DNA of 16,421 nucleotides, taken from NCBI GenBank assembly GCA_015490675.1, contig WFXI01000101.1:1-16421 (forward strand), in the 5' to 3' direction. This DNA is from Hydrogenothermaceae bacterium (GTDB lineage: Bacteria; Aquificota; Aquificia; Aquificales; Hydrogenothermaceae). Below are positions 1-7,211 of this stretch, piece by piece. The notes below the pieces were generated by a model, which saw nothing but the letters and a program-made list of their open reading frames with translations, was not told the origin of the DNA and made no database searches. Positions within the stretch are counted from its first letter, which is position 1, and every line of letters begins with the position of its first letter. The position numbers and the translations under genes were made by a program.

Positions 1-1902
1 GTAAAAAGGGAAGGAAAACCTAACGAAAGAGAAATATTAGTATCAAGATTAATAGATAGACCAATTAGACCTCTTTTCCCAAAAGGTTTCCACAATGATG
101 TAATTATTACTGCAATGACTTTATCTGCAGATGATAAGTATGACCCTGATGTTTTAGCAATTGTGGGAGCTTCTGCAGCTCTATCTATTTCTGAAGCACC
201 TTTTGAAGGCCCTATAGCTGGAGTTAGAGTTGCAAGAGTAGATGGTAAATTTATAGTTAATCCTACATATGATGAAAGAGATAAATCAGATATGGACATT
301 GTTGTTGCAGGTTCAAAAGAAGCAGTTGTAATGGTAGAAGGTGGAGCTGAAGAAGTTCCTGAAGAAGATATATTAGAAGCTATAATGTTTGGTCACGAAT
401 ACATAAAGAAACTAATTGAAATTCAAGAAGACCTTGCTGAAAAAGTTGGTAAAGAAAAAATTCAAGTAGAAAAAGATGAATATTTAGAGTCTTTAAGACC
501 AAAACTTTTAGAGTTTATAAAGGATAAGGTAATAAAGGCATTTGAAATTCAAAATAAAAAAGAAAGAAATCAGGCTATAGATAAAATTTTTGAAGAAGCT
601 GTAGAAGCACTTGAAATACCTGAAGAATACTTAACAAAGGCTGGCTTTTTATATAAAGAACTTGTTTCTGAAATAATGAGAGAAAAAGTTTTCACAGAAA
701 GAATAAGAATAGACGGTAGAAAGCCTGACGAAATAAGACCTATATGGATGAAAGTAGGATTTTTACCAAGAACTCACGGTTCTGCAATATTCACAAGAGG
801 GCAAACTCAGGCTCTTGGAATTGTGACACTTGGAGCACCAGGAGAAGAACAAATAGAAGAAAGTATAGATGAAGGAGAAGAAAAGAAAAGATTTATGCTT
901 CATTATAACTTCCCACCATTTAGTGTAGGGGAAGCAAGACCACCAAGAGCACCATCTAGAAGAGAAATTGGACATGGAAATTTAGCGGAAAGAGCTTTAG
1001 AGCCTTTAATTCCTTCAGAAGAAGATTTCCCTTATGTAATAAGGGTAGTTTCTGAAATTTTAGAATCTAATGGTTCTACATCTATGGCAACTGTTTGTGT
1101 AGGTTCTCTTGCTTTATTTGATGCAGGAGTTCCAATGCCTAAACATGTTGCTGGAATTGCAATGGGACTTCTTAAAAATGAAGATGACTATGTAATTCTT
1201 ACAGATATCCTTGGAGATGAAGACCATCTTGGGGATATGGATTTTAAAGTAGCTGGAACTAGAGACGGTGTTACTTCCATTCAAATGGATATAAAAATAA
1301 AAGGTCTAACCAGAGAAATTTTACAGGATGCTTTAAATCAGGCAAAAGATGCAAGAATGAAAATTTTAGATATGATGTATGAAATCATTCCTGAGCCAAG
1401 ACCAGAAGTTTCACCATATGCTCCTAAAGTTGTTAAATTAAGAGTTCATCCTGATAAAATACCAATTATTATTGGTCCTTCTGGTAAGAATATTAAGAAA
1501 ATTATTGATGAAACAGGTGTTAAAATAGACTTAGATCCAGAAGGTTTAGTGAAGGTCTATGCTGTTGATAAAGAATCTGCAGAGAAAGCTGTTCAGATGA
1601 TAAATGAACTTATAATGGATATAGAAGAAGGAGATATATTCCTTGGTAAAGTGACAAGAGTAGAGGATTATGGAGCTTTTGTAGAATTACTACCTGGAAG
1701 ATTATCTTTACTTCATGTATCCCAGATTTCTGACCAGAGACTAAAATCTGCCAAAGATGTAATTAATGTAGGTGATGTATTAAAAGTTAGAGTAATAGAT
1801 ATTGATGATTTAGGAAGGCCTAAAGTTTCTTTAAAAGGTGTTAGCGAAACTGATGTAGCTAAAAACCAATCTATGTTTGATAAAGACGAAGATATTACTT
1901 AA
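1..1902 (+). CDS. pnp: Polyribonucleotide nucleotidyltransferase (PNPase), 5'-truncated by window edge
   Basis: PNPase degrades RNA 3'-to-5' by phosphorolysis and acts in the cytoplasm, commonly as part of mRNA decay complexes. The reading frame is open from base 1, upstream of the first ATG at 115, and this upstream part already reads as PNPase (SRLIDRPIRPLFPKGF). About 633 residues are visible against roughly 700 in the family, so about 70 N-terminal residues lie off the window. In visible numbering, the rest of the first RNase PH core is followed by the helical linker (about 120-225). The second RNase PH core holds LHYNFPPFSVGE (about 300-311) and the acidic catalytic stretch LGDEDHLGDMDF (about 404-415). 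Then come a KH domain with a GPSG GxxG loop (about 492-495) and an S1 domain (about 544-613). The gene ends in TAA and overlaps the convergent folC by 8 bp. Identification is very secure; only the start is missing. Confidence 0.97.
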   Translation, partial: VKREGKPNEREILVSRLIDRPIRPLFPKGFHNDVIITAMTLSADDKYDPDVLAIVGASAALSISEAPFEGPIAGVRVARVDGKFIVNPTYDERDKSDMDIVVAGSKEAVVMVEGGAEEVPEEDILEAIMFGHEYIKKLIEIQEDLAEKVGKEKIQVEKDEYLESLRPKLLEFIKDKVIKAFEIQNKKERNQAIDKIFEEAVEALEIPEEYLTKAGFLYKELVSEIMREKVFTERIRIDGRKPDEIRPIWMKVGFLPRTHGSAIFTRGQTQALGIVTLGAPGEEQIEESIDEGEEKKRFMLHYNFPPFSVGEARPPRAPSRREIGHGNLAERALEPLIPSEEDFPYVIRVVSEILESNGSTSMATVCVGSLALFDAGVPMPKHVAGIAMGLLKNEDDYVILTDILGDEDHLGDMDFKVAGTRDGVTSIQMDIKIKGLTREILQDALNQAKDARMKILDMMYEIIPEPRPEVSPYAPKVVKLRVHPDKIPIIIGPSGKNIKKIIDETGVKIDLDPEGLVKVYAVDKESAEKAVQMINELIMDIEEGDIFLGKVTRVEDYGAFVELLPGRLSLLHVSQISDQRLKSAKDVINVGDVLKVRVIDIDDLGRPKVSLKGVSETDVAKNQSMFDKDEDIT

Positions 1903-3133
1903 GGGAAGTATTTTTTAGTACTTCCCCTGCTAAATATAAAGACCCAATAATTAAAAATACTTTATTATCTTTTTCTGCTTTTTCTTTTCCTTTTAAAAAA
2001 GCTTCTTTTATATCTTTTATAAAAAGAAAATTTTCATCTATATTATTTTTGATGTAGCTTTCATCTATACTTCTTGATACAGGAATTTGTGTAAAGATTA
2101 TATCTTTTGTATATTTGAAAATAGCTTCTAAATTTTCCTTGATTTGCTTATCTTTCATTCCAGAAAATAAAATGATTATTTCTTTATCAGGATGAAGCTT
2201 TTTCATTATTTGCAAAGTTTTTTCTATTGCTTCTTTATTGTGAGCACCATCTAGATAAGTAATAGGATTTTCATCAAGTTTTTGTAGTCTGGCAGGCCAA
2301 AATGTTTTATTTAATGCGTCTCTTATTAGATTTTCCTTATATTCAATATTATTTTTCTCATTGAAAATTAAAAATGTAGTTAAAGCAGTTGAAGCATTTT
2401 CTATTTGATAATCTCCAATTAGTGAAATTTTTAGGTTATCTAATTTAATATTTTTAAATCTATAATCAAATAAACTTAATTCTTTTTGATTTGTAAAAAA
2501 GTCTTTATCTTTTACATAAAATTCTTTGATACTTCTCTTTTTTAACCAGTATATTATTTCCTTTTGGTTTCTTCCTATTACTGCAGGTTTACTTTCTCTT
2601 GTTATACCTGTTTTTTCAAATGCTATTTTTTCCAGTGTATTTCCAAGCATATGCATATGGTCGTAAGATACGTTTGTAATTACAGAAATTTCTGGTTCAA
2701 CAACATTTGTTGCATCCCACCTGCCACCAAGACCAACTTCTAAAATAGCTATATCTACTTTTTCATCTGCAAAATATTTAAAAGCAAGTAGTGTTGATGC
2801 TTCAAAATAGGTAAGTTCATATTTTTGTATTAAAGGTTTTATTTGTTTTATATACTTTTCTAATTTATGATTACTTATATTATTTCTGTTTATCTGCCAT
2901 CTTTCATTTTCATCTACAATGTGAGGAGATGTAAATAATCCTGTTTTTAATCCGTGATTTCTAAAAAGACTTTCTAAAAATGCTGATGTTGAGCCTTTAC
3001 CGTTAGTTCCTGCTATAAGAATAGATTTAAAACTGCTTTTAGGGTTCTCAAGTTCTTCACAGGCTTTTTTTATCCTTCCTAGACCAGGTTCTATTTTAAA
3101 TGTTTTGCCTTCAAATAAGCTATACAGCTTCAT
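1895..3133 (-). CDS. folC: Bifunctional folylpolyglutamate synthase / dihydrofolate synthase
   Basis: This cytoplasmic Mur-ligase-family enzyme adds glutamate to dihydropteroate and/or to reduced folates using ATP, giving retained, usable folate cofactors. The 412-aa length is normal for the family. Visible motifs are the P-loop GTNGKGS (42-48), the folate-loop region TSPHIVDENERW (68-79), LEVGLGGRWDATN (131-143), the metal-site region YDHMHMLG (157-164) with IAFEKTGI after it, and DGAHN (295-299) opening the C-terminal domain. The start is ATG at 3133, overlapping the 3' end of the upstream PAS-GGDEF-EAL gene by 14 bp, so translation is probably coupled. It is the last gene of the minus-strand unit, and its final codons overlap the end of pnp and contain the shared hairpin. 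Whether it has both activities or only FPGS cannot be decided from the sequence. Confidence 0.96.
   Translation of the reverse strand: MKLYSLFEGKTFKIEPGLGRIKKACEELENPKSSFKSILIAGTNGKGSTSAFLESLFRNHGLKTGLFTSPHIVDENERWQINRNNISNHKLEKYIKQIKPLIQKYELTYFEASTLLAFKYFADEKVDIAILEVGLGGRWDATNVVEPEISVITNVSYDHMHMLGNTLEKIAFEKTGITRESKPAVIGRNQKEIIYWLKKRSIKEFYVKDKDFFTNQKELSLFDYRFKNIKLDNLKISLIGDYQIENASTALTTFLIFNEKNNIEYKENLIRDALNKTFWPARLQKLDENPITYLDGAHNKEAIEKTLQIMKKLHPDKEIIILFSGMKDKQIKENLEAIFKYTKDIIFTQIPVSRSIDESYIKNNIDENFLFIKDIKEAFLKGKEKAEKDNKVFLIIGSLYLAGEVLKNTSLK
1903..1926. terminator. Hairpin at the pnp/folC convergent junction
   Basis: GGGAAGTA (1903-1910) pairs perfectly with TACTTCCC (1919-1926), and the stem can be extended inward by a T-G and a T-A pair. 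It lies directly after the pnp stop codon and inside the last codons of folC. No long U-tract follows on either strand; the T-run is in the loop. It may therefore work as a 3'-end stabiliser or a weak bidirectional terminator rather than a classical intrinsic terminator. The structure is seen directly; the function is inferred. Confidence 0.5.
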
Positions 3134-4802
3134 CTAGGAACTCTAAATATATTCTTGGGGGTGTGTAGTAATATCCTTGGGCAAAATCAATATCTAACTC
3201 TTTTATTTCTTTTACAATTTCTTCATTTTCTACAAATTCTGCTATTGTTTTTAAATTTAAGTCTTTGGCTAGTTTTACTATAGTTGAAACTATTTTTCTA
3301 TCACTCTCATTTTTATTTATTTCCTTTATTAAAGAACCATCTATTTTTAAATATTCAACAACCTTTAAAATTGAAAGCTCAACAACGAACTTTAAAGAAG
3401 CATATCCAGTTCCAAAATCATCTATCGCAAATTTTATTCCGTTTTCTTTGTTAAGTTTTTCAATGATTATTATATTGTTTACTGCTACTTGCTCTGTAAT
3501 TTCAAAGATGATGTTTTGATTGTTGTTAAACATAGATTTAATAAATTCAAAATTCTTTTCCAAAGATAAAGCTGAAATGTTAAAAAACAGTTTTTTATTT
3601 GTTTGTTTAGTTAAATCTATCAATTTTTCTAGTAATATTTTGTCAATTTGGGAAATAAGTCCTGACTTTATAGCTGTATCTATAAATTCAGATGGAGATA
3701 TAAATAAGTCTTTACCATTTTTTATCCTTACTAAAATCTCATAGGCAAAAACTTTGTTTTCTTTTATATCATAGATAGGCTGTAGAAATGGAACAAATCT
3801 TTTTTCTCTAATTGCATCTAAGATAAGTTTCTTTTCTTCAAAGAAAGATTTAAACCTGTCTTTACTGTCTAGTTTTTCATTATAAATTATAATTTCACTT
3901 TTTCCTTTTTCTTTTGCTCTAAGAAGAGTTATTTCTAAATCTGAAAGAATATACTGTGGCGGTTTTCTTTCTTTATTTATGCATTGACAATAAACTGCTA
4001 CAGTAAAGGTTAATGAAATTTCTGAGCCTTTTAAATTTATTTTTATACTTTCTAGTTTTTCTTTTATTTCCTTTGCTATATTAGAAGCAAAATTAAGATT
4101 AACACAATCAAAAAATATAGCTATCTGGTCGTTTCCTATTCTAGCTACTATAGGTTTTTCTAAATAACTCTTTGCAAGTTTTTTAATGTTTTTAGCAACT
4201 GTTTGAAGAACAAAATCCCCTAGTTTAAAGCCATATATTTGGTTAATAAACTTAAAGTTATCTATATCAAAAACGATTAAACTAAAGTTTTTATTTTTCC
4301 TTGAAAAGTTTCTTATTATTTTTTCCAGTGCATTTTTATTCAGTAAACCTGTTGTTTGGTCTTTTTCTAAAAGATTTATTAATTTTCTGTTAAGATTTTT
4401 TTCTTTTTTGTTAGCTAAAACTAGTTCTGTAATATCTTTTGCCCATCCAGCTATCGCAATTATATTACCTTCTTTATCAAAAATAGGTATTTTAGTGAAT
4501 TCAAAGTATAGTTTTTTGCCATTAAATTCAAACTCTTTTTTTGCAGAGAATGGCTTTTTTGTATTTTCTATTATTTCATTACTTTTATCACAGAAGTTTG
4601 CTATTTCAGCAGGAAGGAATTCATTGTGAGGTTTACCAATGATGTTTTTATACTCAAGGTCAGTAATTTCTAACAATCTTTTATTTGTATAAATTTTTAG
4701 GAATTTACCAGTATTTTTATCTTTTTCTAAAACATAAACAATATCTGTTATATTATCTAGAAGCTTAAATACAGCTTCATATATTAATTGCTGATTTTCC
4801 AA
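3120..4802 (-). CDS. PAS-GGDEF-EAL protein, probable c-di-GMP phosphodiesterase with degenerate GGDEF domain
   Basis: This is a 560-aa soluble signalling protein with no membrane segment. Domains in order are PAS (about 10-128), a short coiled linker, GGDEF (about 145-310) and EAL (about 320-550). The GGDEF signature reads GNDQI (223-227): the second glycine and the glutamate are replaced, although the upstream FDIDNFKFIN metal/nucleotide segment is kept. Diguanylate cyclase activity is therefore unlikely, and the domain may only bind GTP or dimerise. The EAL domain keeps the expected catalytic residues: E355 (in EIL), N408, E434 (EITE), D461-D462 with the DDFGTG loop, K486, E522 and Q542. 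c-di-GMP hydrolysis is therefore the likely activity, with the PAS domain sensing an unknown signal. The start is TTG at 4802, chosen because AGAGG lies 5 nt upstream and no ATG occurs near the PAS domain. It sits between lgt and folC in the same transcription unit. Confidence 0.94.
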   Translation of the reverse strand: MENQQLIYEAVFKLLDNITDIVYVLEKDKNTGKFLKIYTNKRLLEITDLEYKNIIGKPHNEFLPAEIANFCDKSNEIIENTKKPFSAKKEFEFNGKKLYFEFTKIPIFDKEGNIIAIAGWAKDITELVLANKKEKNLNRKLINLLEKDQTTGLLNKNALEKIIRNFSRKNKNFSLIVFDIDNFKFINQIYGFKLGDFVLQTVAKNIKKLAKSYLEKPIVARIGNDQIAIFFDCVNLNFASNIAKEIKEKLESIKINLKGSEISLTFTVAVYCQCINKERKPPQYILSDLEITLLRAKEKGKSEIIIYNEKLDSKDRFKSFFEEKKLILDAIREKRFVPFLQPIYDIKENKVFAYEILVRIKNGKDLFISPSEFIDTAIKSGLISQIDKILLEKLIDLTKQTNKKLFFNISALSLEKNFEFIKSMFNNNQNIIFEITEQVAVNNIIIIEKLNKENGIKFAIDDFGTGYASLKFVVELSILKVVEYLKIDGSLIKEINKNESDRKIVSTIVKLAKDLNLKTIAEFVENEEIVKEIKELDIDFAQGYYYTPPRIYLEFLDEAV

Positions 4803-4804
4803 AA

Positions 4805-4812
4805 GTTCCTCT
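4805..4812 (-). promoter_or_regulatory. Ribosome binding site that fixes the TTG start of the PAS-GGDEF-EAL gene
   Basis: On the minus strand AGAGGAAC precedes TTG (4802-4800), with a 5-nt spacer from the AGAGG core. No alternative ATG or GTG occurs in frame before the PAS domain, so this site supports the TTG start. Confidence 0.7.
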
Positions 4813-4834
4813 AACTAAAATTCTTATCTAAAGT

Positions 4835-5608
4835 TCAATTATCGGCTTTTAACCTATATATATTAATAATTATACCAGATATAATCATTAATACAGCAAC
4901 TACCTGATTCCAGGTTAACCCAATGTATTCAATAGGAGGTGTAACTCCTCGCCAGTATTCAAGCAAGAATCTTTCTATTCCATAAAAGATTAAATAAAGA
5001 CTAAATATTTGTCCGTCAAATTTTTTATATCTGTATAGAAAAAATAAAATTCCAAATATTGCTAAGTTTCCAATGGCTTCTGCTGGTTGTGTTGGATATA
5101 AAGGAATATCTGGTGGTGCAACAGTATTTGGATTATCAGGAAACTTTATTGCAAAATCCTTAAATAAAGAATCTTCAGGAACAGGTTTTCCATAACAGCA
5201 ACCTGCACAGGTACAACCAATTCTGCCGAAAAAGTGTCCAAGGGGTATAGCTATACCTGCTATATCAGATAACTTCCAGAAATTAAGTTTATATTTTCTT
5301 ATTAAGTATATAGCAGTAATTGCTCCTCCGATAAATGCTCCAAACCAGTCAATACCTCCCTTCCAAACTGCTATATAATCAATAAAAGATTTCATTTGTT
5401 CTGGATGTTCTAATACATATGCTATTCTAGCTCCTATAATTCCACCAATTGTTGTAAAAATAAAAAGGTTTTCAATTTTATTAACAGGTAGGTTCTCTTT
5501 TTTTGTTAAATAGATACTTATAAAGTAGGCACTTAAGATGCCAAGAGCTACCAATACTCCGTAAGTATGTATGGAAAAATCACCGATTTTTATTAGTTCT
5601 GGAAACAT
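4835..5608 (-). CDS. lgt: Prolipoprotein diacylglyceryl transferase
   Basis: Lgt is an integral inner-membrane enzyme that transfers diacylglycerol from phosphatidylglycerol to the lipobox cysteine of prolipoproteins. The 257-aa length is typical and the sequence has about seven hydrophobic segments. Family marks are HTYGVLVALG (14-23), GARIAYVLE (59-67), GGIDWFGAFIGG (84-95), the signature GRIG (128-131, with the conserved Arg129), YPTQ (171-174) and the final ERFLLEYWRG (212-221). After GRIG the usual asparagine-rich stretch is replaced by a cysteine-rich CTCAGCCYG (132-140). The histidine of the E. coli SFHGG motif is a phenylalanine here; a non-His aromatic at this place occurs in other Lgt subgroups, to my knowledge. 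The ATG at 5608 begins 4 bp after the def stop, so the two genes are co-transcribed. LolCD encoded nearby on the other strand would handle its products. Confidence 0.96.
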   Translation of the reverse strand: MFPELIKIGDFSIHTYGVLVALGILSAYFISIYLTKKENLPVNKIENLFIFTTIGGIIGARIAYVLEHPEQMKSFIDYIAVWKGGIDWFGAFIGGAITAIYLIRKYKLNFWKLSDIAGIAIPLGHFFGRIGCTCAGCCYGKPVPEDSLFKDFAIKFPDNPNTVAPPDIPLYPTQPAEAIGNLAIFGILFFLYRYKKFDGQIFSLYLIFYGIERFLLEYWRGVTPPIEYIGLTWNQVVAVLMIISGIIINIYRLKADN

Positions 5609-5612
5609 AAAC

Positions 5613-6143
5613 TTACGCTCTTGCCATTTCTTTTAGTGATTTCATATATTTTTCTAAAACTAGTTTTCTTTTTACTGGAGATAGGTAATTTATAAATGGA
5701 ATTCCATTTAGATGGTCTATTTCGTGCTGTAAAACTATAGCTAAAAATCCATCAGTATCTATTTCTATTTCTTTTCCTTCTAAATCCTGAGCTATAACTT
5801 TTACTCTTTCTGCTCTAGGAATTGTGATTTGGACTCCGGGAAAACTTAAACATCCTTCAGTAGATTCAACTTCTCCAGATTTTTCTACTATTTTTGGATT
5901 AACAAGAGCCATTTTAACTCCTTCTTCTCCTTCCTGACCATCGTACTTTTTTGTGTTTGTATCTAAAACTAAAATTTGATAAGGAATTCCTATTTGATTA
6001 GCAGCTAAACCTACTCCTTCTAGTTCATACATTCTCTTAAACATAATATCAACAAGCTCTTTTAATTTATCATCAAAAAAATCTACTTCTTTCATTTTTT
6101 TCTTTAAAATTTTATCTGGCCAGGTTCTAATTTCGTAGCTCAA
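5613..6143 (-). CDS. def: Peptide deformylase
   Basis: This metalloenzyme removes the N-formyl group from nascent proteins in the cytoplasm. All three family motifs are present in a 176-aa protein: GVGLAANQ (43-50), EGCLS (96-100) with metal ligand Cys98, and QHEIDH (139-144) with ligands His140 and His144 and catalytic Glu141. The start is TTG at 6143, supported by AGAGGT eight bases upstream (6152-6157), and it gives the normal N-terminus YEIRTWPDKIL. The TTG overlaps the TGA stop of the upstream 35-codon gene (TTGA), so the two should be translationally coupled. The usual fmt neighbour is not in this window. Confidence 0.98.
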   Translation of the reverse strand: MSYEIRTWPDKILKKKMKEVDFFDDKLKELVDIMFKRMYELEGVGLAANQIGIPYQILVLDTNTKKYDGQEGEEGVKMALVNPKIVEKSGEVESTEGCLSFPGVQITIPRAERVKVIAQDLEGKEIEIDTDGFLAIVLQHEIDHLNGIPFINYLSPVKRKLVLEKYMKSLKEMARA

Positions 6144-6247
6144 TTTACTTTACCTCTAGTAAATTTTGAATCTAAAAACAATAGTATAATGCCTACAATA
6201 GCAGGTATTAAAAATGTCATAAATAACCAAAATGTATTACTTTCCAT
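6140..6247 (-). CDS. 35-aa single-span membrane microprotein, function unknown
   Basis: This is a short gene of 35 codons plus TGA. The product starts MESNTFWLFMTFLIPAIVG, has one hydrophobic segment (about 6-25), and ends in a short hydrophilic tail with several basic residues (KFTRGKVN). Support that it is translated: a strong Shine-Dalgarno AAGGAG (6255-6260) lies 7 nt before the ATG; its start overlaps the end of the upstream 71-codon gene by 11 bp; and its stop TGA overlaps the TTG start of def as TTGA. Such interlocked junctions are usual for coupled genes. I do not recognise a family. It could be a regulatory subunit of a membrane complex or act with the adjacent two-TM protein. It could also serve mainly to couple translation into def. 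Coding is likely; function is unknown. Confidence 0.62.
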   Translation of the reverse strand: MESNTFWLFMTFLIPAIVGIILLFLDSKFTRGKVN

Positions 6248-6452
6248 TTTGTTTCTCCTTAATCTTATCAGCTTTATTTAAAAATAAAACTCCAATAAAA
6301 GAAAATATAAGCCAAAATGTTATTCCTATTATAAAATTTACAACTGTTTGATTGTTTTGTAAAATAGGCTGTAAAATTGCGAAAACAAAACTAGCCAAAG
6401 CCATGTTTATAAAAAGTTTTCCTAATTCCTCTTTTGCTTTGTTAGAGAACAT
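6237..6452 (-). CDS. 71-aa two-TM membrane protein, function unknown
   Basis: The small protein has a charged N-terminus (MFSNKAKEELGKL), two hydrophobic segments (about 14-31 and 36-57) and a lysine-rich tail (KADKIKEKQNGK). This suggests a helical hairpin with both ends in the cytoplasm. The ATG at 6452 lies inside the end of rpe (11-bp overlap) and has GAGG six bases upstream, within rpe codons, so it is translated from the rpe message. Its own 3' end overlaps the start of the 35-aa gene by 11 bp. I do not recognise the family with confidence. The pairing of a two-TM and a one-TM small protein with no other membrane partner is notable. Coding is well supported by its ribosome site, overlaps and composition; no function can be assigned. 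Confidence 0.75.
   Translation of the reverse strand: MFSNKAKEELGKLFINMALASFVFAILQPILQNNQTVVNFIIGITFWLIFSFIGVLFLNKADKIKEKQNGK
6255..6260 (-). promoter_or_regulatory. Ribosome binding site of the 35-aa microprotein
   Basis: On the minus strand AAGGAG is followed by a 7-nt spacer and ATG (6247-6245). It lies within the last codons of the upstream 71-codon gene. This site is the main reason to accept the microprotein as a real gene. Confidence 0.7.
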
Positions 6453-7110
6453 ACATTTCCTCTTTTAACTTTTTAATATTTTCTTTTATGTCTCCTTTAA
6501 ACACTGCACTACCAGCTACAAAAATATTTACTCCTTCTTTGGATACTTTGCTTATATTTTCTGCGTTTATTCCACCATCTATTTCAATTAAAATATCTTC
6601 TCTTCCTGTTTCTTTCATCAGATTTTTCAATTTTGATACTTTATTTAAGGTTTGAGGAATAAATTTTTGTCCACCAAAACCAGGGTTTACAGACATTATA
6701 AGAACATAGTCTATGTAATAAATTATTTCTTCTAATGTATTAACTGGAGTTGCAGGATTTAAAACAACACCTGCTTTTGCTCCTAAATTTTTTATTTTAT
6801 CTACAAGCCTATGAGAATGAATAGTGGCATCCATATGAAAAGAAATCATATTAACTCCAGCTTTTATAAAATCTTCTACATACTTTTCAGGTTCCACAAT
6901 CATTAAATGGGCGTCAAAAGGTAAATCTGTCGTTTTCCTTATTTTTTCAACAACAGGTATTCCAAAGGTAATATTTGGAACATACCTTCCATCCATTATG
7001 TCTAGATGAATAATATCTGCTCCTGCTTCTTCTGCTGTTTTTATTTCTTCACCGAGCTTAGAAAAATCTGCTGATAAAATTGATGGAGCAAGAAGTTTTT
7101 CAGTCCTCAA
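6442..7110 (-). CDS. rpe: Ribulose-phosphate 3-epimerase
   Basis: Rpe interconverts ribulose 5-phosphate and xylulose 5-phosphate in the pentose phosphate or Calvin-type pathways. It is a cytoplasmic TIM barrel. From the start chosen here it has 222 residues, the usual length. Motifs are APSILSADF (8-16), HLDIMDGRYVPNITFG (35-50; metal ligands His35 and Asp37), DAHLMI (66-71; His68), VNPGFGGQKF (141-150) and IEIDGGIN (175-182; catalytic/ligand Asp178). The frame stays open upstream to a TTG at 7155. However, a near-perfect AAGGAGG (7119-7125) lies 8 nt before the TTG at 7110, and the extra 15 residues are unlike the family N-terminus, so 7110 is preferred. It is the first gene of the minus-strand unit and overlaps the next gene by 11 bp. 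Confidence 0.96.
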   Translation of the reverse strand: MRTEKLLAPSILSADFSKLGEEIKTAEEAGADIIHLDIMDGRYVPNITFGIPVVEKIRKTTDLPFDAHLMIVEPEKYVEDFIKAGVNMISFHMDATIHSHRLVDKIKNLGAKAGVVLNPATPVNTLEEIIYYIDYVLIMSVNPGFGGQKFIPQTLNKVSKLKNLMKETGREDILIEIDGGINAENISKVSKEGVNIFVAGSAVFKGDIKENIKKLKEEMYVL

Positions 7111-7118
7111 AAGCCTGT

Positions 7119-7125
7119 CCTCCTT
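7119..7125 (-). promoter_or_regulatory. rpe: Strong Shine-Dalgarno that sets the rpe start at 7110
   Basis: The minus strand reads AAGGAGG, then an 8-nt spacer, then TTG (7110-7108). It is one of the best ribosome sites in the window, and it would lie inside the coding region if the longer start at 7155 were used. Confidence 0.8.
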
Positions 7126-7152
7126 GACAAAGTTATTTTGTTTATTTATTCT
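7124..7152 (+). promoter_or_regulatory. Candidate sigma-70-type promoter for the DUF1538 operon
   Basis: TTGACA (7124-7129, a perfect -35 box) is followed by a 17-bp spacer and TATTCT (7147-7152, four of six -10 matches). Transcription would begin near 7159 and leave a leader of about 50 nt before the TTG start at 7212. The -35 box overlaps the complement of the rpe ribosome site in the divergent gap (7111-7211). I saw no convincing matching promoter for rpe on the other strand, although the gap is very AT-rich. Confidence 0.45.
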
Positions 7153-7211
7153 CAATTAAAAAATTAAAATACAACAAAATCTAAAAATTAATTATGACTT
7201 AGGGGAGTATT

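Noticed and set aside
3265..4629. Plus-strand open frames of 73-84 codons opposite the PAS-GGDEF-EAL gene
   Set aside because: They lie antisense to a well-supported gene, have no domain resemblance, and have no supporting gene context.
7111..7211. Minus-strand promoter for rpe in the divergent gap
   Set aside because: The region is so AT-rich that several weak -10-like hexamers occur, but none has a -35 at proper spacing.
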